From Toxorhynchites rutilus septentrionalis (Eukaryota; Arthropoda; Insecta; Diptera; Culicidae): a stretch of 64,000 nt of DNA. The stretch covers positions 289,865,089-289,929,088 of the forward strand of contig NC_073746.1 of NCBI RefSeq assembly GCF_029784135.1, read 5' to 3'. Position 1 is the first letter of the stretch; every line of letters begins with the position of its first letter. The notes beneath the pieces were generated by a model that made no database searches, was not told the DNA's origin, and saw only the letters and a program-made list of their open reading frames with translations. A program made the position numbers and the translations under genes. Below, in pieces: positions 33,171 through 44,039 of this stretch.

Positions 33171-34469
33171 TTTGAAGTTGCATCTGAATCAATTCAAAAT
33201 GAATGAATGGATATTTTGAGAATTTGCTGAACTTTCTTGTAAGTGTGTAAGTGGATGAGTATGAGTGTTGAATCATAATCACTTTACTGTGAGTGATTAA
33301 AAATAACACCGGAGTTTTTGTATCGAATAAGACTGTGAATTTGAAGCAGTGAGTTCGGGAGTTCGGGCATATGAACCATTAGCGCAAACACCTAGCTTAA
33401 GAAGAAAAAAAAAACAAAAATACAAATATATACACTACTTAGCTTAGGGGGTGTTGTTGACGTTAGCGTTGTGTATGTGTGTTTGAACACACCGGAACGT
33501 TGGACCTTTCGTCTCTCGCGGCTCCGTAATGCTTTTGTCATGTGGAGTCTTTTTTCGGTGATATTCTCACTGCAGCCAAGGTCAGAAACCTTAACTGTTC
33601 TCGAACACAGTTTACAGTTTACATTTTCTACCAACACAACAAAACTAAACAAAGAGTAAGAGAAAACGTTTCCTCTCGATAGTCTTGTCTCCTTTGCATA
33701 ATTGCCGGCTAATTGCTACGATAGTACCGCTGCAAGAAAATCATTCCAAGAGAACTGCTTCTCTCGCTGCACTCAATTCTAACACATGCACACGCGGCCC
33801 GTCTGTAAACACGAACACATTGAAACCGGGCAAGTAACGCGGAGTTATTTTCTCGTCGATACCTAAAATGGTATAACAGAACCACACTTTCAAAGCAAAA
33901 ATCACCGAACATCTAAACGAAACGGGACTATCTCATTGAATCGCGGCAGGCTGGCGGACAGGCTATCAATGATGGTCACTTCCACGCACAGGACTCGTAT
34001 TTAACCACCACAATCCGTAACAATGTGACGAGCGTGGAACCACACGTCTATCGCGAACCGATGCCTAAACCGCACTCCAAATTTAGCATACGAAGGTTTT
34101 AGAGTGCAAGAAACGTTTCTATAGTAAGCAGACACTCCTCCCCCTCTCTAAAGCGGGGGCTGCGTTACTCGAGAATCAATCACGCAAACGGAACCAAATT
34201 TGGGATGTGAGGGTTTTTGGGTACGAGAAATGTCTCTATGATGGTATGACATCCCTCCCTCTTCTGGAATGGAGGGGAGAGGGGTTCCAAAAAAATAAAA
34301 CACATATTTCAATCAAACATGCTCCAACCAAACATAACAATTGAAAATTTTCGGAAAACTCAGAATAAAATGGGAAAATTTGCAAAAATTCAATTCCCAT
34401 ATGTTCTACAATTTCATAGTGAAAGTGGAAATTGATTTTAATGTGATAAAACTCACTCCTATAGCATCT
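33171..34469. other. Intron sequence, no gene recognised
   Basis: Mostly unique and partly GC-richer (33470-34270). Two loosely similar segments near 34090 and 34215 (GAAGGTTTTAGAGTGCAAGA versus GAGGGTTTTTGGGTACGAGA) each precede a CYCCCTCT run, so there is a local ~125-bp imperfect duplication. No exon is recognised. Confidence 0.4.
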
Positions 34470-34744
34470 TCTATCTATATAAACGAAAATGAATCGCCGA
34501 ATGGGTAATGAGACGATCTCTAGGAAGGAATTGTCCGATTTAAAGCTGTCTTGATTCTATCATATTTTCTGTATCAAACATTTATTCCATGTAACGGAGA
34601 AACATGTTATTTGCAAGTGATTAGAAAATCTTGAACGAGAACAGTTCTGCGATTGGACACATGAACGTGCGCTTAGTAAGAAAACGTGAATGTGATAACG
34701 AAAAATAAATTTTGAGCGGGGCGAAGTTTGTCGGGTCAGCTAGT
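34470..34744 (+). mobile_element. Non-autonomous Helitron-like element, 275 bp
   Basis: The leader TCTATCTATATAAACGAAAA is followed by CTAGGAAGGAATTGTCCGAT, ATCATATTTTCTGTATCAAA, AACGGAGAAACATGTTATTT and the end GGCGAAGTTTGTCGGGTCAG then CTAGT. These are the blocks and 3' end seen in the 8413-9918 cluster. Non-coding. Confidence 0.55.
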
Positions 34745-35039
34745 AATTTTATAAATACTCATATATTATCAAGCGGTCAAAAGAACGCTCATGGTAGACA
34801 ACGCTAGTGTATATGTGATTTTCAGAGGTAGAGATTGAAAAAAAATGAATCTTTATGATACATAGAAAAAAGTCGTACAGTAAGTGAAAAAATACATGGA
34901 AAGTGATATTTTTTAAATTTTGATTGAAATTTCAAAAGCGGTTATTTGACCGATCTGTTAGGTTCAATAAATTAGGTTTTCCACATTCAACATTCCACAT
35001 TCATCTCGGTCGCATCCCGAGCTACCTTTCCACTCTTCA

Positions 35040-35600
35040 ACTTATGTTTGGCAATTGACGAATTTCACGCCAACTAGACTGGCCATTGGCAGCAACGTTT
35101 CAGATTGTAGTGAAACGTTGTGGGTATAAAGACATCGATCATATAACTTTGCACGTTTGAACTATACAAAAAATTATGATACTACTTTTTGAAAAGGGTC
35201 AAAAAATTTTTCTTATTTTTTACAACAATTTATAACTCACTAACTATGATACCTAAAAAATTCTGGTCAAAGTATAAAAAAGGATTTTTTTTTGAATTTT
35301 GATAAAAAATACCAAAAATTTCTTGAAAAAAATTACACTGAAAAAAAATTATTTTAAAAATAGAAAATCATTTGTCTCTAAAACGTTTTTTTTATTCTCA
35401 AAAAAATTATATGAATAGCCCTTACAATGACCAACAAATAACCCATACATCGGAAGATGGGTACTTTCATAGGGAAAAAGTTTTTCTAACAACAACTTAT
35501 TCATGTTTTCTTTGAAAGAATTACAACTAATCCAAATTTTGTTTAAACTCAAGGTAGCGATACAAAGTATTCGACAAAAGGCGTCAACTTTCAATCTGCC
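35040..35600 (+). repeat. Dispersed A-B repeat, uninterrupted copy
   Basis: Part A (35040-35160) contains GACTGGCCATTGGCAGCAAC and GTGAAACGTTGTGGGTATAA and matches 41185-41310. Part B (35215-35595) contains TAACYCACTAACTATGATAC, an AAAACGTTTTTTTT run, CATCGGAAGATGG and GAATTACAACTAATCC and matches 43540-43985. Here A and B are adjacent. In the second copy a 2.2 kb repeat separates them. Confidence 0.75.
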
Positions 35601-36214
35601 AAATCCTAAGATGAGTTGACATGAAATTATTCAATTGCCCAATATTTCTCAATTGGACAGAGCCACTGGTCGAGGTGATGTCGCTACACCCAAACTAGCG
35701 TTGGCAAAAATCTTCGGAAGAAAAAAAATAATACTTTTTTGTGTGCTGGAGGATGAAATGGAGAAATGAAAGCACCTTTTTCAAGAGTTTTAAAATCTTT
35801 GTATGTATGGGAGCAAACTTCTCTGTCCCTCAGACTGAATGTCACTTTGGTAATGTACCCAAAAAAAAAAAAGAACAAACGATGCCAAGTAGGGATTGAA
35901 CCATGGCCGACTGGAGTGGAAGGTGGTTTTACATGACAACACTATCCTCATAGCCATTTCTGCTGTTTAACGAATACGTGAGAATATTACACCACATTAG
36001 AAGATGAAGTTGGATTTTAAGAGTATACATGGAAAGTGTTTTCTAAGAGTAAAAAGGAGAGCATAAACATGAACCTGTATTCTGTGTGGCATTCGTATGT
36101 GGCAATGTGTCTCTTGTTTCGTTGCTCTTATATTCAGTGGCATGTATATTATACAAATGCTGTACCAGTATGAAAGGGTATTTTGAGGCTTATTTAATGT
36201 TATAAACCAGAATA
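35601..36214. other. Intron sequence, no gene recognised
   Basis: No recognisable repeat family or exon. A tRNA-like motif set (GGGATTGAACC near 35892 within GTAGGGATTGAACCATGGCC) suggests a fragment of a tRNA-derived sequence, but it is too short to call. Confidence 0.4.
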
Positions 36215-36720
36215 TCAAAAGAAGAGTATTGAATTCGAACTGCCGGCACGATGTTTATTCGAATATTTTGATCTCAAAATAGCGTTCATTGTTGCTGAGC
36301 CGATTTCGAAACTTAGTTTTGTTCTGATTATATTCAGAAATAATCGCTCGACAGTTGCCGAGGAGTGAGGCGTAGTAAGAACGTTACAAACAAGGCATCG
36401 AAGCGCCGAAAATGCGAGCGAACCGTCAATTCTTTTTAGACATCCATTTTTTGTCCACCAACCCTGCACATGCTCGTTTTCTGAAACTGTGATTTCCTCA
36501 CGGAGTAATTTTATCTCTAGGGTACGGAATAAATTCTTCAGATCTTTTGTATTCCCAACGCAGAACCCTGGTGAGAGCCTCTAACACAACGTTAATGCTT
36601 GTCAAATTGGAAAATTTTCTGGACATTGCCGCAGCCTTGAGCGTCGGATCATAGAAATCGAATCTTTTTCTCCTTTGTTTGATCGGCTATCCTTAAAAAT
36701 TATCTATCTTTCGTTGTCAA
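36215..36720 (-). pseudogene. hAT-superfamily transposase, C-terminal remnant
   Basis: On the minus strand a frame contains VLTTPHSSATVERLF, the hallmark of the hAT C-terminal dimerisation domain. It is followed by a degraded …RTKLSFEIGSATMNAILRSK, matching the IKTKLRN…L.AIL.SK end of such proteins. Upstream, in a shifted frame, RFRFYDPTLKAAAMSRKFSN looks like the preceding helical part. At least one frameshift and a stop separate the pieces, and the catalytic RNase H-like core and BED finger are not seen. No 8-bp target duplication or ends were identified. An old fragment. Confidence 0.75.
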
Positions 36721-37753
36721 TTATTCTGATAGTGTCTTCCGCTGCCATTCTAACCCTAAAAATTATTGCCACTTTTCAAATGATCTTCAAATATCAAATA
36801 TAATAACGTAAAATTCTTCGCAGACATTAGTGAGAATGATCAAATAAAAAATTTCCAGCACTTCATGTAGCAACGTGAATTCAGATTTGTTAGCCTGGAA
36901 TAAACGATTCAATCTGTTGATCTGACCTAACGTACTCCAGAAAAGCAACAGCGGCGCAAAAGTAGTTATGTACCTTAATGTTGCTTTGTTCAAATGTAAG
37001 AAATTTCACGTGCGGAAAAAAACTGTACCATTCTGTACTTTTCGCCAAAAATCTGTACTCTGTACCGTACAGAATCTGTAACAAAAGTAACGAAAACAAT
37101 CTGTAGCTTTCAAGAGAAATCTGTACGTATGGCAACACTGGTCCCGAGACAGATCCTTTTTTGTCCTGTTTGGTTGCTTACTGGCCCGAAAAGATCGAGA
37201 TAATTGACGACTCCTACATCGATCGCAAAATACCAAATGAAACTGTTTTTGTTACTGACCAAAATTTACGTTGACTAGAGCATTTCTTAAACTAAGATTA
37301 TTGTAATATTGCAAATTTAATGTCTATATCGTTTCCTCAGCTCTGGTTCATTTAGGCACAGATAATGGATTTCTGAAACCGAAAGTAGAAAAAAAGTGAA
37401 TTAAGGTGTTAATATTTAATGTGCTGCTCGCAACGAGCTGTTTATCTTCCGTGTGCTTTTACGTTGTCGGGGCACAACGGAAAATAAGGTCAAATTATAG
37501 CAACAAACAATGATACCCCTCCTCCTACAAATAAACAAAAAAAAACTGGTGCAAGGTCTCGTCGTATGTCAAAAACTTTCCACCGTGACCCAAATGTAGG
37601 TCAGGCGCCATCGAACCGAAGTTTGTTCGGCGAGCTTTTCTAATAGCACACTTTTGCAGGGATGACAGCCGCAACATGACAGTTCCAAGCAATCAACCCT
37701 GCTGAATGAACACTGATGAGTGCATCTTTCTCTCGTTTCCCGTTCTCCTATAG
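36721..37753. other. End of the first Ig intron
   Basis: 36990-37140 has repeated TCTGTAC/GTACAGA motifs, possibly part of the same old DNA transposon. From about 37550 the sequence becomes balanced and leads to the acceptor of the next Ig exon. No other exon is seen. Confidence 0.45.
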
Positions 37754-37954
37754 GTTCGTATGTGTTGGCCTGGAAGCGTGGCATCGCGATTCTGACCGCC
37801 GGATCGGTGAAGGTGACACCCGACCCACGGGTGCGACTAGTCAACGGGTACACGCTGCAGATACTGGATGCAGTCGCGCAGGACGCCGGGGACTACATCT
37901 GCCAGATCGCGACGATGAATCCACGCGAGATTACTCATCACGTGGAAATACTAG
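37754..37954 (+). CDS. IgSF cell-adhesion protein, exon with the second half of the Ig domain
   Basis: A 201-nt internal exon (acceptor TTCTCCTATAG, donor CTAG|GTGAGT), phase 1 at both ends. It encodes SYVLAWKRGIAILTAG, VTPDPRVRLVNGYTLQILDA, DAGDYICQIATMNPREIT and HHVEIL. It supplies the core tryptophan (AWKRG), the D-x-G-x-Y-x-C motif with the second disulphide cysteine, and the G-strand leading into the linker that in this family is normally VPP. The fit to the exon at 19324 in frame, phase and domain order is complete. Its high GC content contrasts sharply with the surrounding transposon-rich DNA. The downstream Ig domains and the membrane anchor are not found in the window. Confidence 0.92.
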
Positions 37955-39183
37955 GTGAGTGTTTCCAATTAAAAGACGCTTCCGCGATGGATCTCAAATC
38001 ATCCGGGACCACCATTTAGTAATTTCCCCGTTAATAGCCACACACAGAAAGCAACAAATTAATAACTCACTCCAGTAGCACAACTGAGTAATGTACTGCG
38101 GAACGAAATGATGCAGAGTTTAACATCAAAGTCTTCCCCACCCACTGACATTTTGAGGCCTTCGAATGAAGCCAATACTCTCAAGCGCCAGTGTGTTGAT
38201 TCGCATCCCCGAATGAACCAGCTCGAAAAGTTTGTGTTTGATTATGCCAGACGTGTAATGTTTTCCTTTCTAATTCTTAACCACTTCCAGCCGTCTAAGA
38301 CGAATAAAGCAACACACCGAGAAAGCAACAGTTCCATCTAAATAATGTTTTGTTGTTCTTCGGCTTCACCTTCTGTTTGCGCCTCTGTTGGTTTGAGCGA
38401 AGTGAGATTTTCTCTGCTAATGGGGGTGGAAGGGAGGGTTTGGTGTAGGCACCAAGTTGGGTTGCTTTCTTTGGGTGGCTCCCATGAACAAAGTCTCGCT
38501 CTGGCTCGTTCTAGATTAAATTGGAAGATTAAATGGAATTGGACAATTTTCCACTGTTATGCTTGATGTTCGTAGTTTCAGTTAGTCACTCCGTCGACCC
38601 ATTTAGATGGGCCTATGGGAGGAGGTGCGGGTGGTGATGGTGGGTGACAGGAGTTGATGGAGCTTAACTTCTTTATCATGCTCTGCCTAGTGCTTGCTAC
38701 GATATGGATGACAGTGGAGAACAAAAAGCGCGTTTCTTTTTTATTCGTTTTCAGCACACGAATGGATGAGGAGGACGTCTATTTGTTCCGGATTGGAGGG
38801 ATTAAATTTCAAACTAAGATTTATTGCCATGTCTTGACAGAGGAAAAGAGGAATTGCCAAAAATACGCAGTTTCAATAGTACTAAAACTATTTTTTTCTC
38901 ACTAGCTTTCCGGAGACTGTTCTCAACAAGGAGACCCGATTTTGTCGTCAAAGTTTTTGCGGAATAGAAGTGGGGGAGAAAGTGCAGGATAGATTATTCC
39001 CATTATGAGATTATATTAGACTCTTCTCAACATTATATCGCTAATACATCCGGTCTATTTCTGAAGTTCTCCAACCTCATGTTCCACCAATTCTTTCAAA
39101 AATCTTGCACCATCTTTACAGGACTATTGTCCGGTATTCTAGCAACATGTTTCACGCATCGCATTCATCATACCATGCCGACA
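37955..39183. other. Start of the next intron of the IgSF gene
   Basis: The donor GTGAGTGTTT is followed by fairly balanced, apparently unique sequence to about 39000. I searched for a phase-1 exon starting with the expected V-P-P linker here and in the rest of the window and found none. The intron therefore appears to extend beyond 64000. Confidence 0.55.
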
Positions 39184-39185
39184 TA

Positions 39186-40088
39186 GGGGAAGTGGGGGCA
39201 TAATGGTACCGATTCAATTCCCGTTTCTCGAAGAATATTATAGTTCGACTCATTGTTCTTCAAGATAGCAAACGACTTTTACTATTAAAAATTCAAAATA
39301 GTACACTTTTCATCATTAGAAAAAAAGGTGAAAAATCGAACTTTTTTTTGCTTGGAGGTAAAGTGGTCACCTAGTGGGGGCAAAGTGGTCACCCGCACAT
39401 ATCAAGCTTAATTGGATAGATTTATGCGTTTTCCGTCGTCCAAATTTGTTCAAATCATATTTGATATAGTAGGTACATGTATGAAATAAGCTTGGCCTAT
39501 TCACTTAGAGTCTCAATTCAAGTTTTCTCTTGCATACAAAAACGAAGTAAGAAACACATAACGTTCCGCATAATAAGGCTTGGTTTGGTTGGAGTGGCAT
39601 ATTTATCCAGGGTCAAAGCCACAGAAGGATCTTTTTCAAGAGCAGAATGTGATAAGATATATCAGCTTTAGTAAACAGAACATTGTAAGTTGTTATTCAC
39701 CTATGACCACTTTGCCCCTAAATATCAAAATAATTTCTATGCTAATTAATCGCTGAGATTAAACAAAATATTCATCTCTCCTAGAATATGTGAACAGTCG
39801 TCCAAACTGATGATTTGTCCAATATATCAGATTGAATAAACTAAATTTCACGAGAAAATCCTTAGATGCCGTGCTCACAGAAATACGGCCGAATGGCTAT
39901 CGAGAGAGTAATTTCTGTTTTTATTTGTATTTTGACATACTCTACTGAAGTACAGGGTGACTCAAAAGTCATTAAATTCTTCAAACATAAAGTGACTATC
40001 AATACGGCATCTATAGCCAATAGTTATACTACCAAACAAGCAGGTGACCACTTTGCCCCCCCCATTACCAATTTGCCCCCACTACCCC
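39186..40088 (+). mobile_element. TA-GGGGAA non-autonomous element, copy 2
   Basis: 903 bp from GGGGAAGTGGGGGCATAATG to CAATTTGCCCCCACTACCCC, flanked by TA (39184-39185 and 40089-40090). It is a homologue of 21920-22863 throughout. Sub-terminal GGGGGCAAAGTGGTCACC motifs are repeated inside both ends. Near 39866 a short reading MPCSQKYGR… occupies the position of the pogo-like start in copy 1. Probably an internally deleted pogo-family element. Confidence 0.8.
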
Positions 40089-40343
40089 TACTAAATTTTG
40101 GGTTCGCCATAATATTGCGCCTTTCTTCTAGTCCATGCTCCGTGTTCCTGTACATCGCCGAGGATTGTTTTAGGCACTGGACTTACCCATTGGGTATTTT
40201 CTCTAGAAAATCTGGGTAGAAATAGTTGAGACTGTATTGTTTATACTGTATTTTTATCGCTTTCAGTTTTATGAAAATTTGAGTAGTAGTAGTTTGAGTA
40301 GTTGACTTATCCGTGTAATAAATTTTTTTTACAAATTTCTATA

Positions 40344-41094
40344 CTGCCGTTCTACGCATAGTTGTCCCATGTTCCAAAACCGGCAACTGCGAAAAACGTT
40401 ATCCAAGTTTTCTACCATATTTGTCTACCAAAAGCTTAAAGCATTTCAGTTTAGCAATACACTGGGTTTTTTATAAGCAGAAAACTATTGTTTAATGAAA
40501 TGTGAACAGATCTCCTCACTTGAATCAATCAATCTTTGTTGCGGGCTTGAAAACTCATGGGGAACAGTTATGCCTAGAATATCAACATCGGACAATTGAA
40601 CTTGATGGTGTTTTTTGATATACTGGGAAAAACTATAAGTGTTTTTTTATGTTCTTCCCAAAGATTATGGATAGAAACATCCTTTTATTAACAAGGAAGT
40701 GATCTGCAACACCTTTGCAAAATATAAATCTCATTGTTATTAGGCAATCCCTTACAAGGTGCACACATGTTTTGCTAAACTTTTTTGTTATTTGAGAATT
40801 AGTTCGTTCTTTCGAACCAGAAATTAGTGCAAAAGCCTTGCTGAAAGCGTGACATAAAATTCTTGTACTTGAACCGATTTATTTATTATGGATCTATAAA
40901 AAATACATGGCGGGACAGTTATGCTTAGAAAATGAACATGGGACAATTGAGCTTGATGTTGTTTTTCTTAACTTGGGAAAAAACTATAACTTTTTATATG
41001 TTTTTCCGAAAGAATAGCCATGAAAACATCGTTTTATGAAGAGAAGTGAAAATTGTCAAGAAGTAACATGGGACAATTATGTGTAGAGCAGCAG
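40344..41094. mobile_element. TIR element with CTGCCGTTCTACGCATAGTT ends, copy 2 (most complete)
   Basis: 751 bp. The left end CTGCCGTTCTACGCATAGTT (then GTCCCATGTT) is repeated inverted at the right end (AACATGGGACAATTATGTGT then AGAGCAGCAG), with TA on each side. Sub-terminal ATGGGACARTT motifs occur repeatedly, at about 40559-40596, 40913-40940 and 41067. Non-coding. Its mobilising transposase is not identified. Confidence 0.8.
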
Positions 41095-41184
41095 TATACC
41101 TAATTAAACTATACCTAAATAATTTTGGCATATGAATTGGAGCTATAAGGTTGTTACAATCTCCAGATAAAAGCCTCTTACCAA

Positions 41185-41322
41185 TAAAGGTGACGAATGT
41201 CATGCCAATTCGACTGGCCGTTGGCAGTACCATCTCAGATAGCAGTGAAACGTTGTGGGTGTAAATACATGGGTCTTTTAGGCAACTTTGCGTACTTGAA
41301 ATATTATAAAATAAATTGGACT
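41185..41322 (+). repeat. A-B repeat, copy 2, part A
   Basis: It matches 35040-35160 (GACTGGCCGTTGGCAGTACC and GTGAAACGTTGTGGGTGTAA). Part B resumes at 43540 after the GACGTAGG-type repeat that begins at 41328. Confidence 0.75.
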
Positions 41323-41578
41323 ATTTTGACGTAGGACTACGTCTTTCATTTCTATACTGGGGTGTAAGTTCAAAGTTTCGAAAACGAAACGTTACGCCGG
41401 AGAACGAGATTTTGAGCGTTAATAGCTCCTAAACAACTGAAGGAAATGGTATGATAAACACTTAATTTGAAAGATAAAAAGTCTACGCGTTATGTGCTTG
41501 TTACTTTTTGATCCAAAATTTTTTTTCAATAGCCCTAAAATTGCTTTCAAAACAGGCTATAGAAATCACACCAATCGG

Positions 41579-41611
41579 TATATAAGCGAGTGCCGCTCGG
41601 AAATCCATTCA
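41579..41611 (+). promoter_or_regulatory. Core promoter: TATA box plus initiator
   Basis: TATATAAG at 41579-41586 is followed at the standard distance of about 32 bp by a TTCAGTT initiator (A at 41611). This matches the arthropod TATA/Inr (TCAGT) arrangement. Transcription would run right into the 110-bp tandem units of the repeat. Confidence 0.5.
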
Positions 41612-42207
41612 GTTATGATTGCGCTACGATTGAGGTACGATCGCTGGAATGGATGGATGGTTCCCTAACATAGACTTCAAAACCATGGAGCCTGGGGAAA
41701 TCGACATTGAAAAATAGATGCAAGCTGCAGGTACTTTTGTACTCGCTTGAGTTTCTGGAAATCGGAATATTTCCCTAACACAGATTTCAAAACCATGAGT
41801 CCTGAGGAAATCGGCATTGCAAATTAAGTGCAAGTAGCGGAAACTTTTTGTACTCGTTTGCATTTTTGCTAATTGGAATGTTTCCCTAACACAGATTTCA
41901 AAAACATGGAGCCTGGGAAAATCGGCATTGCAGATACATTCAAGTCGTCAATATTTTTCACCCCCATGCATTTTTACACTCCGGAATTCGTTATGCAGAC
42001 ACGGTCTACAAAAGCGGGTACAAATGCAACGCTTTGGCTCAATTATTCTAGACTGCATTGGAAGATATTTCTTCATGCCGCCAGCTCACTGAACTTCTAC
42101 GCATACCGCAAAAGGCAAAATGTTGATAACTATTTGCTGCGATAACTATTACCATATTGAATGAATTGACTTAAATTGGGAATTGTTTGAAATAGAATTC
42201 GTAAATA

Positions 42208-43345
42208 TTAGGCTGTCAAAAAAGTCCTGCGGTATTTTTTTTTAATTTTCATTTCTTCATAAAATTAGTTACAATCATCTGTTTTCAGTCAAATATGCGC
42301 CGTTTTGTTCGATGACTTGTTCCCAACGAGATGCCAACTTCATAATACCCCTGTTATAGAAGCTCGCTTCCTTATTGGCAAAAAACTCGGATAGCCAATT
42401 TTCACAGGCCTCTTTTGTGGCTAACTTCTGACTGCCTAGCTCGTTCGCCATGGACAAAAACAGGTGGTAGTCACTTGGTGCAAGGTCCGGACTATACGGC
42501 GGATGCAAAAGAACCTTCCATCCGAGCTCCCGGAGCTTCTGGCGCGTCACCAAAGAAGTGTGTGGTCTGGCGTTGTCCTGATGGAAGACAATGCGGCCTC
42601 TGTTTATCAAAAATGGCCTCTTCTTCATGAGTGCTACCTACAAGCGGTCCAGTTGTTGGCAGTACAGGTACGAATTGAGCGTTTGGCCATAGGGAAGCAG
42701 CTCATAATAGATTATTCCTTGACAATCCCACAAAACACACAGCAGAACCTTCCTGGCCGTTAATGAGGGCTTGGCCACCGTCTGAGCCGCTTCAGCGGGC
42801 TTCGACCATGACCGTTTGCGCTTCACGTTGTCGTAAGTGACCCACTTTTCATCGCCAGTCACCATCCGCTTCAGAAACGGGTCGATTTTGTTGGGCGATG
42901 CTACGGCTGCTACTATGCCGGTCTTTCTCGGCTAATTCAGCGATTTTGTCGCAATTTTCGACGACAGGCCTTCCGGAGCGTGGCGCATCTTCGACGACCT
43001 CTACACCAGAACGAAAACGTTGAAACCATCGTTGTGTGGTGGAAATGGAAACTGTATCGGGTCCATAAACTGCACAAATTTTATTGGCAGCTTGAGATGC
43101 ATTATTGCCTTTGTCATAGTAGTACTGTAAAATATGTCGGATTTTCTCTTTATTTTGCTCCATATTTGCGACACTATAACTCACGAACGACTTAACCAAA
43201 CAAAACACTGTCAAGGACTATATTATAGCGCGCAAAAATACCTTTCCAACAAGCTATAGTATGACTCGATACAATGAATACAACTAGAACTACGCGCTTA
43301 AAACGACACCTCGCGGAAATACCGCAGGACTTTTTGACATCCTAA
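42208..43345 (-). mobile_element. Mariner element (irritans-like), 1138 bp, nested
   Basis: Ends TTAGGCTGTCAAAAAAGTCC (then TGCGGTATTT) at 42208 and the inverted copy ending …TTTTTGACATCCTAA at 43345, with TA duplications (42206-42207 and 43346-43347). The length is ~150 bp short of a normal mariner, in line with a coding deletion. It is inserted in the GACGTAGG-type repeat. Confidence 0.92.
42275..43163 (-). pseudogene. Mariner transposase, frameshifted with an internal deletion
   Basis: Read on the minus strand from MEQNKEKIRHILQYYYDKG (43163). The paired HTH DNA-binding part has STTQRWFQRFRSG and EDAPRSGRPVV. The frame is lost after RHSSSRSIAQQ, where about 50-60 residues are missing, and resumes with MVTGDEKW (first catalytic Asp). 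A second frameshift after CQQLDRL leads to IVFHQDNARPHTS (second Asp) and PPYSPDLAPSDYHLF (third Asp, 34 residues on, so DD34D). It ends near EQNGAYLTENR. All three catalytic residues survive but not in one frame. Wording and spacing fit the irritans subfamily as I know it. Confidence 0.9.
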
Positions 43346-43539
43346 TAGTTTCATCCATTCATTAGTTTAATCAATAATTTAATCAATGCACACAAAAGAT
43401 AGCTCTGCGCAGCGGCGATATCGTACCCAATGAGGAACATCCGAGGTAGGATTATTGCTAATTGGAGAAATACAATTGATTACTAAGCCAGCGGCAGTCC
43501 TACGTGAACCTTGCGGTTATTCCATAGGTATAACCCATC

Positions 43540-43985
43540 CATTGTTTTTTGAAAATGGACAAAAGAAATTTCTTGATTTTTTACAAAAAAAAACTATAAC
43601 TTAAAAACGATAATACTTAAAAAAATCTGGTCAAAGGACGAAATGTATGAAATTATTCATATTTTTATAAAAAAACACAAAAGAAAATTTGCTGAAAAAA
43701 TATATTTTAAAAACTAAAATTTATTTTTCTCAAAAACGTTTTTTTTTAAATTCTAAAAAAAAATTATTTGAATGGCTCTTATAATTTCCAACAAGTCGTT
43801 CACACATCGGAAGATGGAAAATTTTACAGGGAATAAGGTTTTTAACAACAACTATTTCATGGTTTTCTTTGAAAAAATTACAACTAATCCTAATTGTGTT
43901 TGAAGTAAGGATATCGATATTCGACAAAGTTTACAATCTTATAAAAATATGAACTTTCGTCATAGATGTCAACTTTCTATCCTTT
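43540..43985 (+). repeat. A-B repeat, copy 2, part B
   Basis: It matches 35215-35595 (GATTTTTTACAA…, AAAACGTTTTTTTT, CATCGGAAGATGG, GAAAAAATTACAACTAATCC). It is separated from its part A by the 2.2 kb repeat at 41328-43500. At its right edge the next TIR element starts (43989). Confidence 0.75.
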
Positions 43986-44039
43986 ACACTGCCGTTCTAC
44001 GCATAGTCGTCCCATGTTCCAAAATCAGTAACCAAGATA

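Larger units (their letters stand above)
19441..37753 (+). other. Phase-1 intron (18.3 kb) of the IgSF gene
   Basis: It runs from donor GTAAGTGCAG at 19441 to acceptor TTCTCCTATAG ending at 37753. Splicing turns CA|G…GT into an in-frame glycine between SSP and SYVLAWK, in the middle of the Ig domain. The intron holds a pogo-like element with a nested MITE, a mariner, a LINE and its small relative, a hAT remnant, a Helitron-like element and members of two repeat families. Its size is due largely to these insertions. Confidence 0.8.
41328..43500 (+). repeat. GACGTAGGACTACGTC-bounded repeat with internal tandem units and promoter
   Basis: It begins with the 16-bp palindrome-like GACGTAGGACTACGTC (41328-41343) and ends around AGTCCTACGTGAACCTTGCG (about 43485-43510). 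The head (GGGGTGTAAGTTCAAAGTTT …) is closely matched at 63739-64000. It has a TATA/Inr promoter at 41579. Three tandem units follow, starting CCCTAACAYAGAYTTCAAAA, at about 41663, 41773 and 41884, a spacing of 110-111 bp. Without the mariner at 42208 it would be about 1.03 kb. It separates parts A and B of another repeat, so its borders as an insertion can be estimated. No protein family is recognised. Confidence 0.7.
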
